DNA from: Diplosphaera chodatii | Taxonomy: Eukaryota > Chlorophyta > Trebouxiophyceae > Prasiolales > Stichococcaceae | Direction of reading: 5' to 3' | Length of the DNA: 64,000 nt | Assembly: GCA_032358165.1 (NCBI GenBank) | Contig: JAALGY010000061.1 | Location: 1,674,001 to 1,738,000 of the forward strand | Part shown: piece after piece, positions 31,556-46,132 of the stretch | Layout: each line of letters opens with the position of its first letter | Numbering within the stretch: position 1 is the stretch's first letter | Translations under genes and position numbers: made by a program | Notes under the pieces: generated by a model | Told to the model about the DNA's origin: nothing | Database searches by the model: none | What the model saw: the letters and a program-made list of their open reading frames with translations, nothing else

Positions 31556-32596
31556 ATGGGGGAGAAGGCGGTGTTCGTCACCGGTGGCGTCGGCTTCATA
31601 GGCAGCCACACGGTTGTGGCGCTGCTGGAGAACGGTTACAGGGTCACCATCATCGACAACTTCGACAACGCGTTCGAGGAGTGCTACGCGCGCATGCAGC
31701 GGCTCGCCGGCGACAAGGCGGCCAAGATGAAGCTGATCAAGGGTGACCTGCGCAACTTTGACGACATCGACGCAGCGCTCGCCACAGACAACTTTGATGC
31801 GGTGGTGCACTTTGCGGGCCGCAAGGCGGTGGGCGAGTCGGTGTTGCAGCCGATGCTGTACTACACCCACAACGTGGTGTCGGCGGTCAACCTGATCGAG
31901 GCCATGCGCAAGCACAACCTGAAGAACATGGTCTTCAGCAGCAGCGCCACAGTGTACGGCAACCCCGAGTACACGCCGCTGGATGAGAAGCACCGGCTGG
32001 AGGCGCTCAACCCGTACGGCCGCTCGAAGCTCATCATCGAGGACATGCTGCGGGATCTGTTTGCGGCGGAGCAGGACTGGCGCATCGTGCTGCTGCGCTA
32101 CTTCAACCCTGTGGGCGCTCACCCCTCGGGCGAGATCGGCGAGCACCCAGTGGGCATCCCCAACAATTTGATGCCATACGTGCACCAGGTGGCCCTGGGG
32201 CAGCGGGAGGCGCTGGGCGTGTTTGGCGACGACTACGACACGCCCGACGGCACCGGCGTGCGGGACTACATCCATGTGGTGGATCTGGCAGAGGGCCACG
32301 TGGCGGCGCTGAAGAACATCGAGGGCAGCGCCAAGCCCTACTGCGACCCCATCAACCTGGGCACCGGCACCGGCACCTCCGTCCTGGAGATGGTCAAGGC
32401 CTTCGAGGAGGCCAGCGGCAGGAAGGTGAAGTACGAGGTCAAGCCGCGGCGGCCGGGAGACGCCGCCGCCGTGTGGGCCGCCACCGAGACCGCCGAGAAG
32501 GTGCTGGGCTGGAAGGCGAAGCGGGACATCAAGGACATGTGCCGGGATCAGTGGAACTGGGCGTCCACGCACCCGGACGGCTACGGCAAGAAGTGA
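31556..32596 (+). CDS. UGE: UDP-glucose/UDP-N-acetylglucosamine 4-epimerase, intronless
   Basis: Single exon, 346 aa, the usual length for the GALE family (short-chain dehydrogenase fold, NAD-bound). The cofactor loop TGGVGFIGSH is at residues 9-18, SSSATVYG at 128-135 and the catalytic YGRSK (Tyr154, Lys158) at 154-158. The residue aligned with the substrate gatekeeper (Tyr299 in E. coli, Cys307 in human) is Val306, in GDAAAVW. A small residue there is expected to admit N-acetylated sugars, so UDP-GlcNAc to UDP-GalNAc conversion is predicted as well as UDP-Glc to UDP-Gal. It is the only intronless gene among intron-rich neighbours. Candidate poly(A) signal TGTAA at 32914. Confidence 0.96.
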   Translation: MGEKAVFVTGGVGFIGSHTVVALLENGYRVTIIDNFDNAFEECYARMQRLAGDKAAKMKLIKGDLRNFDDIDAALATDNFDAVVHFAGRKAVGESVLQPMLYYTHNVVSAVNLIEAMRKHNLKNMVFSSSATVYGNPEYTPLDEKHRLEALNPYGRSKLIIEDMLRDLFAAEQDWRIVLLRYFNPVGAHPSGEIGEHPVGIPNNLMPYVHQVALGQREALGVFGDDYDTPDGTGVRDYIHVVDLAEGHVAALKNIEGSAKPYCDPINLGTGTGTSVLEMVKAFEEASGRKVKYEVKPRRPGDAAAVWAATETAEKVLGWKAKRDIKDMCRDQWNWASTHPDGYGKK

Positions 32597-33297
32597 GGGC
32601 GAAGTGTTGCAAGCAGGATGACCCCTCAGGAGGCGACAGCGGCAGCGCGAGTGGCATCGGTGACCCCTCATCAGGGGCAGCAGCAGCTCGATGCAGGTGG
32701 CACGCTGGGGCGCCGTTGTGGTGCAAGCAACCTCAAATTGCTTGGGTGCCTTCGGCAGGTGCTGTTTCGACAGATAGGGAGGTAGATCGTTTGTTGCTGA
32801 GTGGGGACCGTAGTTTGTCTGCGACAGGGTACCGCAACCGTGGTTTAGCACAACAGGCTACCTCTACATGGGAATGACTGCAGTTTTGGATCAAGAGCCA
32901 AATCACTGATTGCTGTAACTCGGATACCGCCCGAACAAGCGTAGCACAAGAGAACACTCAAAGCAGGGCAGCTGAAGCAGCTGATGAAGTGCAGCAGTAC
33001 ACTGTCCGCCTGATGTCGCCATAGTCTCCAAGGTGTGAAGTTGTCCCGTACGCGGGAGTACGCGGGTACCTGCACTCTCAGATTGGACGGGCAGTCGCCC
33101 GCTTGTTAGCGTCAACGTGTGCTGCGAAGCCAGTTATTCTCCGGCACAGCATCCCTCGGCGTCAAGCAGGCATCTTGGTCTGCTGTTGTTTGTTTGACCT
33201 GCCGGCAAAGGAGTGGATATCAGCACAGCGTCAGCAGCGCGAAGTGCAGCGCAGCACCAACACCAGCAACAGCCCTCTGACAGCGTGCAAGGCAGCA
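32597..33297. other. Intergenic region between the epimerase and the metal ATPase
   Basis: 701 bp, no gene recognised. The ATPase frame is open upstream of 33298 but has no earlier ATG before a stop. Confidence 0.6.
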
Positions 33298-36200
33298 ATG
33301 TGTCAGTCGCAGGAGGACCGTCAGAGGCTCATTCCCGGTGGCGCAGCGGCATCCTGCGGCCGCAGCCAGCGCGATGCCGAGCCAGCGCACCAGCAGGAGG
33401 GTCGCGCCCACGTCGCCAACAACAGCGCAGATGATGAGCACGGCGATCACCTGCATGCATGTAGGTCGAGCAGCTGCGAAAGCGCCTGCAGCAGCGAGCG
33501 CTGCTGTGGCACCAGCACACGGGCCCACGCTCACACTCACAGCCCGATCGTGCCACCAGCGGCGCCAGCATGCGGCCACAGCCACCGGCAGCCTGCAGCC
33601 AGCACTTGCGGCAGTGAAGACCATCACAGCGACGACGCTGCCCCGCTCATGTCGCACAGCCACCGCAGCTACGCCGCAGCTCATAGCAGCCAGGCCGCAG
33701 CCTGCAGCGGCACTCCAGCCACCAGTGGGTCCCCGTACGACAGCGACGCCGGCTCCTCTGACGGCGAGCTGTTTGAGGTCGTCATAGACGGTGCGTTTTG
33801 CCCTGAACACTGTCTGCAGCTCGGCGTGCCGCTGTGACCCCGCCCGAGGTTGGCAGTCTCAGGCCTGCGCTGGTCTGGTGTGTGATGCCAGTGTCCATGG
33901 GACCCTGCAGACAGCGACGTGGCGGAGGATGCCAAGCCGATGTGGACGAACCTGTACGTGGACGGGCTGTGCTGCCCGGCGGAGGCCCCCCTGATCCACC
34001 GCATCCTGACGCCGCTGGCTGGCGTGCACGAGGTGGGCACTCCTGGCGCTTTCCCGCTTGATTGGCCTCAGTGGGTGCTGTAGCTGGACACACTCATGTG
34101 CTGTCTCTGCCAGTGTATACTGCTGCACACCCTTGGGAATGACCGCAGAGCATCGTGTCCGCGCTCAGATGTTGACAAACCGGCGTGTCACAGGCAAACC
34201 ATGCCAATGTGAACCACTGGGCGGCACTGTCGCCCCAGGCTGAGGAGCACTCGTGCAGCACTGACTCTGTGCTGGTTCCATTGACGCCTGCTCGTGATCA
34301 CACACGTCAAATACAATGCTGCAGGTCAAGGTGGCGGTGGTCACCAAGACGGTGTCGGTGCACCACTCGCCAGGCGTCGCGAGCCCGGCGGTGCTGGTGG
34401 CGGCGCTCAATGAGGCGCGGCTGGAGGCGTCGCTGCTGCCGCCGCGGCAGCTGCCGCCGGCGGCCCGCTCCTGGGTGCCCCCGCTGAGCACGCTGGCCGC
34501 CGTGGCGCTGCTGGCGCTGTCCTGCATCCACTACCTCGCCAAGCCCACAGGTCGGCCGCCGTTCTGCCAGCCAGACGCGCCGCCACCGACCGAGTTCAAG
34601 ATGGGCTGTACTCTGCGCACGGCGCAACAGTGACATGCTGTTGGTCACCTGCGCTCCTGGAGTCTCACCGGGTCCAGCGCTGCCGTCCGCAGGCGTCAGG
34701 CACCTGGAGCACACGAAGTGGATCGCGCTGGCGGCGGTGGCGCTGAAGCTGCCGCACATCATGCTCAAGGCGGCGGCGGCGCTGCGGCACTGGACGCTGG
34801 ACATCAACACGCTCGTGACGATCGCGGTGGCAGGTGCGCCGCCGCCAGCGGCCATCCCACAGCACATCGTACCCTGACAGCGGTGGATGCCATGCACAGC
34901 AGAACCTCTGCATGAATGGAGAGGAGCTGCAAGGGGCAGTAGCCAACATGGGCTCACTCGTGCGCCGCAGGCGCGATAGCGATTGGGCAGTACACGGAGG
35001 CTGGTGTGGTGGTGGTGCTGTTCTGCATCGCCGAGCATTTGGAGCGCAACTGCAGGTGTGCTGGCAGAGCGCAACTTTCCGTACTTCACTTGACCCTGGT
35101 CTCACGGCAGTGCGCGGACCCCAACACAAGGGATGTGCACCAGACATCGCTGGTGAAGGTAGCCTGATGATGTTTCAATTGGTCCGGTCTGACTGGGTTG
35201 CTTTTCTGCTCTGATCAGTGAGCGCGCACGGGACGCCGTGGCGGCTGTGCTGGCGCTGAAGCCAGCCACAGCGGTCCTGGCGGACACAGGTGGGGTTTAT
35301 GCAAGCGCCTCCATGCATCTGCAGCAACACAAGAAGCACCTGGACCAAGCCCATGCATGCATCTTTGTACACAGCTCAGCCCAGCGCCGACCTTCATGAG
35401 CCGACACCAGTTCTGCATCGAATTGCACCACAGGCAAGGAGGTGGACGCTGACGATGTCCCCGTGGGCACCTACCTGGTGGTCCGCCCGGGGTCGCACAT
35501 CCCCATCGACGCCGCAGTGGTGAGCTGTCCTTTGGACAGCTGCAGCCTGGTCAGCTGGTCACGCTTGGTGTGTCCCGGCGTCTGTCCACGACCCACGCGG
35601 CGTCAGTCACGGTTCCCAGCAACTGTTGCCGCTTTGTTGCAGGTGCACGGGGAGTCGGTGGTGGATGAGGGGCTGCTGACGGGGGAGGCGGCGCCGGTGC
35701 CCAAGCGCAAGGGCACCATCGTGTTCGGCGGCAGCCTCAACGCCGGCACCTCGCCCCTCACGGTGCGTTTGCGCTGTACGGCAGGAGCACGCTGCATGGC
35801 AGGAGGACGTCACATGACTTGCAGGATGCCTTGCAGCAGGCGGGTTAGACGCTAGACGCAAGGATGCAGGTGGTGACTGTAGCACACCCCGGACCTCTTC
35901 ATGCCCTGCAGGTGGAGACCACAGCGCTGGCGCGCGACAGCACAGTCGCCAGAATGGCGGAGCTGGTCAGCAAGGCGGCCGCCGAGCAGTCGCCCATGGA
36001 GACACTGGTCATGAAGTTCGCGCGGGTGTACACGCCGGCGGTGGTCGCCGCCTGCATCCTCATCGCGTTCCTGCCCTGGGCCTTTGACTCCCAGCACCAC
36101 AAGGTGCCTGGGAAGCCTGCTGCGGCATGACCGGCAGAGATGAGCTTGATGTGAGGGCTGCCTGGTTCGAGCCGGTCCACCATACCCGGCACCTGCAGCC

Positions 36201-39200
36201 TGTGACGGATCATGTAGCTGCATCCGGGGACGTTTGCCGCCCAGGTTGTTCTGATCATAAGCTGCCCGCTGCCTTGCAGGCGTACATCTACCTGTCGCTG
36301 CAGCTGCTGGTAACAGCGTGCCCCTGCGCCCTCATCCTGTCCACGCCCGTCACAGTCTGCAGGTGTGCATGACTGCACGCTCTACTGCACGAACTCCTCC
36401 AGCTGTCTATATGTGCTTGTGCGTTATTGCCATCGCCATGTCGCCGCCCCACAGCAGCCGATGCACGCTGCTGCTGTTCATGCGAGCGGCAGCAGACATG
36501 CCGACTGCGACCGCTTCATCCAAGCTATCGCTGAGCACGGCCGCCTCTTTTTATCACAGTGCGGTGGCGAAGGCGGCGGAGCTGGGGGTGCTCGTCAAGG
36601 GCGGCGCGGTGCTGGAGGCGCTCGCGGGGGTGCAGGTGGTGTCCTTCGACAAGACGGGCACCCTGACGCGCGGCCGCTGCCAGGTGCATAACTACTGACA
36701 AATGCCAGCCAGCTGACGGCGTCGGACGATGCTGGTATCCTGAGAACGCACCCCCGCCCGCCCCTGCATCCTCGCCCGCTGCTGCAGCTGTTCCCTGGGT
36801 GCTGCCTGCGGCTCGACACGATCGGTGCATCGGTGCATCCAGTGCACAGCGGCTGCGGACGGCATGTGTCTGAAGTCAAGGTGCCTGACTGCCGACTGCG
36901 CGCACTGGCAGGTGGCGCACTGCGAGGCGTTCGAGGGCTTTGAGGAGGACCAGGTGCTGCGGCTGGCGGCGTGCGTGGAGCGCGAGTCGTCGCACCCGCT
37001 GGCGGCCGCCATCGTGGGCGCCGCCGCGGGGCGCGGCCTGCCGCTGGACGCCCACGTCGAGTCCAGCGTCAGCATCCCCGGGCAGGTGCGCCGGCGCCAT
37101 TGTGATCCAGGGTTTACGGACGACGTCCCAGCTGCGTGCGCGACCATGTGGTGTTCCCGCTGTTGGAGTGGGCGTCGCAATTGGAGGCGAGTGGAGCCTC
37201 CACCGCTGGGCCGGGGGCCGGAGCCCACTCGGCAGCCCTTGGTTGGCAGGCATCGTGTGCAAGCGGTACGAGCTCCTGATTTGGCGTGTGCAGGGCATCG
37301 TGGCGACGTTGGATGGCCAGCGCGCCGTCATCGGCACCGCCAAGCTGCTGGCGGGCTACGGCGCTGAGCTGGCGGCTGCGGAGGCGGCAGCCGTGCAGCA
37401 TTGGCAGGACCAGGGTGCGCGTCAGCCAGTGGTTGCATCCAGCTGTTACTTGACGTCGGTTGCAGGTTGGTGTATGTGGTGTTGATGGCTGCAGCAGTAG
37501 CACTTGTGTACGGCTTTCAAGGTGTGCCCGTGACAACCACCTGCCAGCACTGCCAGGCACCTATGCCAGCCTGGGCTTCCTGGCTGTGTGCAGGCGCCTC
37601 CCTGGTGTTTGTGGCGCTGGACGGCCGGGTCGCGGGCTTCGTGGCGATCTCGGACGCCGTCCGCCCCGAGGCGCCGGCTGCAGTGGCGGCGCTGCAGGTG
37701 CGACACGAACTGCGCAGTTTCCGGACGCCCTGGCTGCATTGCCCCATTGCTGCCATCTGGAAGTGCTCATCGGGTCATGGCAGGTGCAGTCGGGGATCTC
37801 CTCCCGGCACGAACCACCTCCCGCGCAGTCCGGCAGCTGCTCAACGCATTCAACACAACAGGCCTGCCACTTCTCGGCGTATGACACACCTGCACTGACT
37901 GGCTCGGCCCCGCTCCAATCTGCAGGCAGCTGGCGTGCAGTGCGCAATGTTCACCGGCGACGGCCCGGCGGCGGCGCGCGCGGCGGCGGCGGCGGTGGGC
38001 ATCGCCGAGGAGCACACCCACTGGTCGCTGCTGCCGGAAGACAAGCTGGCCCTGGTGAGCAGCGCTGCCTCCAGGAAAACTGCTCTCACATGCCCGCTAC
38101 TGCTGCCGAGCGGCGGCTGCCCCCATTTGGGTCGTTCCACCACGCCCTGATCACTGCCAACTACAGATGCGCCAGCCCTCACTGATGCCGTGCACCCCCA
38201 TGCTGCTGCAGGCGCATGCGTACCGCACCTGGCGGGCGTTCTCGATAGCGCACGTCGGCGATGGCATCAACGACGCTCCGGTGCTGGCAGCCGCCAACGT
38301 CGGTGAGCTTCTGACGATGCCACCCTGAGGTCTCACACATCCTGACACCGCTACCAAGGCTCAGTCGGACATCAGTGAAGGCAGGCGGCCACAGCCCAGC
38401 CCGCAACCTGGTATGTGAACTGTTCCTGGCGTCTGACGGCCTCTCGCGGTCCTTTGCTGCAGGCATCGCGATGGGCGCGGCGGGCGCCGACGTCGCGATC
38501 GACTCGGCGGACGTGGTGCTGTTTACCACGGACCTGCGGCGGGTGGGCAGCGCGCGGGCCATCGCGCGCTCCGCCCGCCGCAAGATCGGCGAAAACATCG
38601 CCATCGCCGTCACCGCCAAGGTGCGCGCCGCAACCCGTCTCTGCAATTTTCGGATGCAGACATAAGCCCCCTGGCACCTGCTCTGCATCAGCAGCAGACA
38701 TAACATGAACCGGTTCGAGGTGGAACTTATGGTGTGCCGTCTCATGCATCTGAGATGAGAGCTTGAGATGACCTCTAAGAGGTGGTCTACACGGGAAAAG
38801 TGCAGGTGGCGGTGGTCGTGCTGGCATCGATGGGCCGCTTCAGCCTCTGGGGCGCGGTCCTGGTGGACGCCGCGACCGCCATCGCCGTCATCTTCAACGG
38901 CCTGTGCGTGGCGTCCGGGGCGGAGGACGCGCCCGGCAGCGGCAGCGGGAAGCAGTGCTGCAGCAAGCAGTGCTGCGGCGGCGACACAGCCGGCCACGGC
39001 CACAGCCACAGCCACAGCCATGGCCACAGCCGTGAGCACGGCTGCATCAGCGGCCACAGTTACAGGGCAGGCTGCGGGGAAGCAGCAGCCTGCCATCAGA
39101 GCAGCTGCTGCGCGAGTCACGGCACTGCCGACAGCCACAGCCCCAGCTGCAGTCACGACCATGGCGACGGCCACAGCCACGACCGTAGCCACAGCCATGC

Positions 39201-39444
39201 AGCCGCTGACAGTGCGGAGGCCCCCTGTCACCGCGGCCACTGCTGCAGCAGCAAGGCCCAGCACAGCCATACCAGCAGCAGCAGCTGCTGCGGCGGCGAA
39301 CACCAGACCCACAGCCACAGCCGCGCCCATGGCAGCTGCTGGCTGTCGAACACGGCACAGCCAGCAGTCGCTGCACATGTGCAGCCCTCCCCAGCGGCGG
39401 TCGCACCCACCCTGCCGTGTTGTGAGCTGGCAGAGGTGGTGTAG
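33298..39444 (+). CDS. HMA: P1B-type heavy-metal ATPase (Zn/Cd class) with His/Cys-rich N- and C-termini
   Basis: Eighteen exons: 33298-33790, 33911-34032, 34325-34550, 34693-34833, 34971-35055, 35219-35289, 35434-35519, 35643-35762, 35912-36103, 36280-36362, 36560-36683, 36912-37085, 37294-37414, 37594-37697, 37926-38054, 38212-38302, 38463-38620, 38806-39444; 1052 aa. It pumps divalent metal out of the cytosol with ATP. About 165 His/Cys/Ser-rich residues precede an HMA domain with a plant-type LCCPAE site. Then come TGEA, the membrane CPC (Cys526-Pro-Cys528), the phosphorylated DKTGT (Asp570), SSHP and GDGINDAP (Asp774). The last about 174 residues are rich in His-x-His and Cys pairs and are likely a metal buffer. 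It sits inside the amino-sugar cluster; metal supply to secreted enzymes is only a guess. Confidence 0.95.
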
Positions 39445-40495
39445 GAGTAGAGGCCTGCTGCCGTGGGCGTGCACCATCGGCCGTCATCTGCAATGCTGCT
39501 GCACTGTGCAAGTACCATGGTGTCCCACTGGCAGCACTCGGCCAGCACAGTGGGCAGCAGTGGCAAGCAATGGGATGCTCTGTGCAGATGTGACACCCTG
39601 GCAGGCCGTCAGTGCAAAATCTGCAGGGTTTCCTACCTTCACAACAGACCACTGGCAGCGTTGCGATGTGGTAGCATGCATGTCAGTAGTTGGTGCACAG
39701 CCACATCAAGACATGTTGCCCACATGTACTCTATTCTTCAGCACCGCAATGAGAGGCGTGAGTGCACGTAGACCCATTGGTTCTGGTTTCCTCAGCTGTC
39801 TTGCACATGAGGTGCAAACATGTAAGTATGTGGGATGCTGCCCCAGCCGCTGCTGCAGCCAACCCTGCTCCTCCCTTGCGCCGGGCCATCTTGGCAAATG
39901 GTGGACAGCAGTGCTGCGCTGCCAACTTGTCATAAGATATGCATGCGCAATGATCATCACTCACTGTCCATGGAAACCTGGGATCAGTTACAGCAGTGCA
40001 CATATGTCCACGAGTCCTACGAACGCTCTGCTGATGGTGGGACGACAAAAACGGTTTGCCGAGAGCAACTCTGTAAACACTCCTACTATGAACAGCAATG
40101 GATGGCAAGTTTGGCATGGCCATGTTCTGACAGCAAAAGCCGATGGCATCGTCAATCTGCTTTATCCCTATGAATGCGACAGCTGACGTGAGTGGGGGAA
40201 AGAAGCAGTGGGCACCTATCTACACCTGAACCCAGACCCGAGTCTTATCTGCACAGCACCCCGCGCCAGCCTGCACGCAAGAGCGGCCCCGGACCCATGC
40301 AGCCTCTCTGGACGGTTGCCCAGAGGACGATGCACCGGCAGCCTCTGCGCTGCTGCCCTATGCCGCAGCGGAACTGCCTTCAACACAGATGCTGAGCAGC
40401 TGCCGTCACGCCCGCTGTCATGTCGCTTCCAGGCCCGGCGCTGGGTGGCATGCGTCCGACACCGTCATTGGGCCCCAGCGCCCTGCACATCACAA
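39445..40495. other. Intergenic region between convergent 3' ends (HMA and UAP1)
   Basis: 1.05 kb. No convincing gene. A candidate TGTAA poly(A) signal for the ATPase is at 39821-39825. A long plus-strand ORF that overlaps the ATPase tail runs through here in another frame and is not believed. Confidence 0.6.
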
Positions 40496-44249
<3,754 letters not shown>

Positions 44250-44465
44250 GGTGTAAAGTCGACGGCAACGTGCTAGAACGCGCTTCTGAGGACGCTGGAT
44301 CCGCTGCACTTGGGCATCTCCACCGAAGGACGCGAGTACGGGCACCTAGACCCTAAACGTCCCACCTGCGCGACTACCCACGGCGTCATGTCCACTCCCG
44401 TCACGCCTGCCGCCGGATAGATCGTCTCACTCCTGCACTGCGCTGCAAAGCAACATCCAGCCGTC
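44250..44465. promoter_or_regulatory. Short bidirectional promoter, UAP1 / GNA1
   Basis: Only 216 bp separate the start codons of two divergent genes that encode different steps of one pathway. Both promoters and both leaders must fit here. No TATA box was seen on either strand. Confidence 0.65.
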
Positions 44466-45467
44466 ATGGCAGTCGCAGACGCTGTGGCGCAGGATGCGAA
44501 GCCCAAGATCAGCGCAGACAGCCTGACAGTGCGGCGCCTGCAGTCAGCAGACTTGGACAGGGGTGAGGCTGATCACTAACGGCAACTTTGGCACACTGCA
44601 GCGGCTCCTCTGCAGCAGTTGCATTCCTGCCTGGCCTTGGGGTTGGCATCCGTGAAATGCAGCAAAGCTCAAGCGCAACAGGCTGACCGTGGTACATCTG
44701 CCTACACAGGGTTCATTGATCTGCTTGGCCAGCTCACAGTGGTGGGAGACAGCGATCGGGATGCGCTCGAAGGTGCTTTGCAGCATCACACCTCAGTTGT
44801 CACCCTGATCGTGTGCACAGTTGTCGCCATGCGGCATAACTGCGCCGGCATCTTTCTCTTGCCAAACAGACACGTGCTCACGGTGCAGAGCGCTTCAGGC
44901 TGCTCGAGGACGGCAAGTGCACGCACATCATGGTGATCGAGGGTGCGCAGCTCTGTTTTGTCCGCTGTGCCTGTGAGACACCGTGCGCCTCAGCACACAG
45001 TTACCCCTTGCACATTCACAGTCTCGGCAGGCAGCTTGTTTGGCCACTGACTCCTAATGATCACCGTGCAGACGAGGAGAAGGGGCGCATCATCGCCGCT
45101 GGCACGCTGCTGCTGGAGCACAAGTTCATCCGGAACTGCGGCACGGCTGGGCACATCGAGGATGTGGTGGTCGACAGCACCTATCGCGGCTTGCGGCTGG
45201 GCGCCAGGTGCCTAGGGACGAATTTTCCCATGAATACTGATGAAAGGGTGATGCTGAGGGCCGCAGATGAGTACGGCTTGCCTGTTCCGGCAGTGCTGAC
45301 TATTACAAACTCCTCTTCATGCTTGCAGGATAATCAGTGCCCTTGTGGAGGAGGCGCGGAGGCAAGGGTGCTATAAGATCATCCTCGACTGCGCGGAGCA
45401 CAACGTGGAGTTCTATGCGAAGAGCGGCTTCGTGCGGAAGGAGATCCAGATGGTGGGCTTGCCCTGA
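44466..45467 (+). CDS. GNA1: Glucosamine-6-phosphate N-acetyltransferase
   Basis: Acetylates glucosamine-6-phosphate with acetyl-CoA to give GlcNAc-6-phosphate. Exons 44466-44562, 44710-44772, 44889-44942, 45072-45207 and 45329-45467 join in phase to 162 aa, the normal size of this GNAT-fold enzyme. Family motifs run in order: LGQLTVVGD, ERFRLLED, IIAAGTLLLEHKFIRNCG, GHIEDVVVDSTYRGLRLGAR (acetyl-CoA loop) and YKIILDCAEHNVEFYAKSGF. No targeting peptide, so cytosolic. Exons 2 and 3 are very short and were placed by phase and family motifs. Upstream it faces UAP1; downstream is AGM1, so three pathway genes are contiguous. Confidence 0.95.
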
Positions 45468-46132
45468 CGCCTGCACATGTTCAGTGCAAGCTGCTCTCCT
45501 TGCGAGCGCATGGCATCAGCGGTTGACTTGCCACTGGTGGTGCTGGCAGATCATTGCAGCCAGCTGTTCATCATGTGTCTGCTCATGAAAACAACAAGCG
45601 TGGGTGGTGCATGGTGCAGGTGCAATATCTCAACCAGTGAGTGGCGGTGTTGGAGGAGCATGGACGCTGCTTGCGCGCGCCACAAGCTGGCCAGCAGGTA
45701 TTCCGACAGCGGCATACCACTGAGGCGGCATAGCACCAAGAGCCAGCACGTCATGACAGTGTCGCGCAGACCAGAATTGATTTCAAGATTGCAAGGCACC
45801 TGACAGGCTAGGAAACTCTGTTTTATTCAAGTTGTTGAACTGTTCGGTGTACTTGCTGCATGTCGGTATTGATGCTTGTAGCACTGCTGTGGACACCATG
45901 TGGTAATTGACTATCCAGGCACTCTCCAGTCGACCACTCTCTGCAGTACAAGGACGCCAACCCGGCAGTTGCTGACAGAACAGTACTGGCAACCCACCTG
46001 AGACCCGACTACCCCCCCGCCCCTGGGCAATTCAGTCTGCGCTCCGTCCTCCAGTTCGCGATTCAGGTTCACAGCTTTGCAGGTGCTGCGATCGATCTGC
46101 AGACATCTGCGACCGTCTGCGGCAGGTCCAAC
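45468..46132. other. Intergenic region between GNA1 and AGM1
   Basis: 665 bp, no gene recognised. It holds the GNA1 3' UTR and the AGM1 promoter. Confidence 0.6.

Noticed and set aside
31124..32851. 575-codon minus-strand ORF
   Set aside because: It is the antisense shadow of the GC-rich epimerase exon, with no recognisable protein content. The plus strand has a full set of epimerase motifs.
38768..40186. 472-codon plus-strand ORF overlapping the ATPase end
   Set aside because: It is out of frame with the last ATPase exon, whose frame encodes the expected final membrane helix and a His/Cys tail. The open frame is a composition effect.
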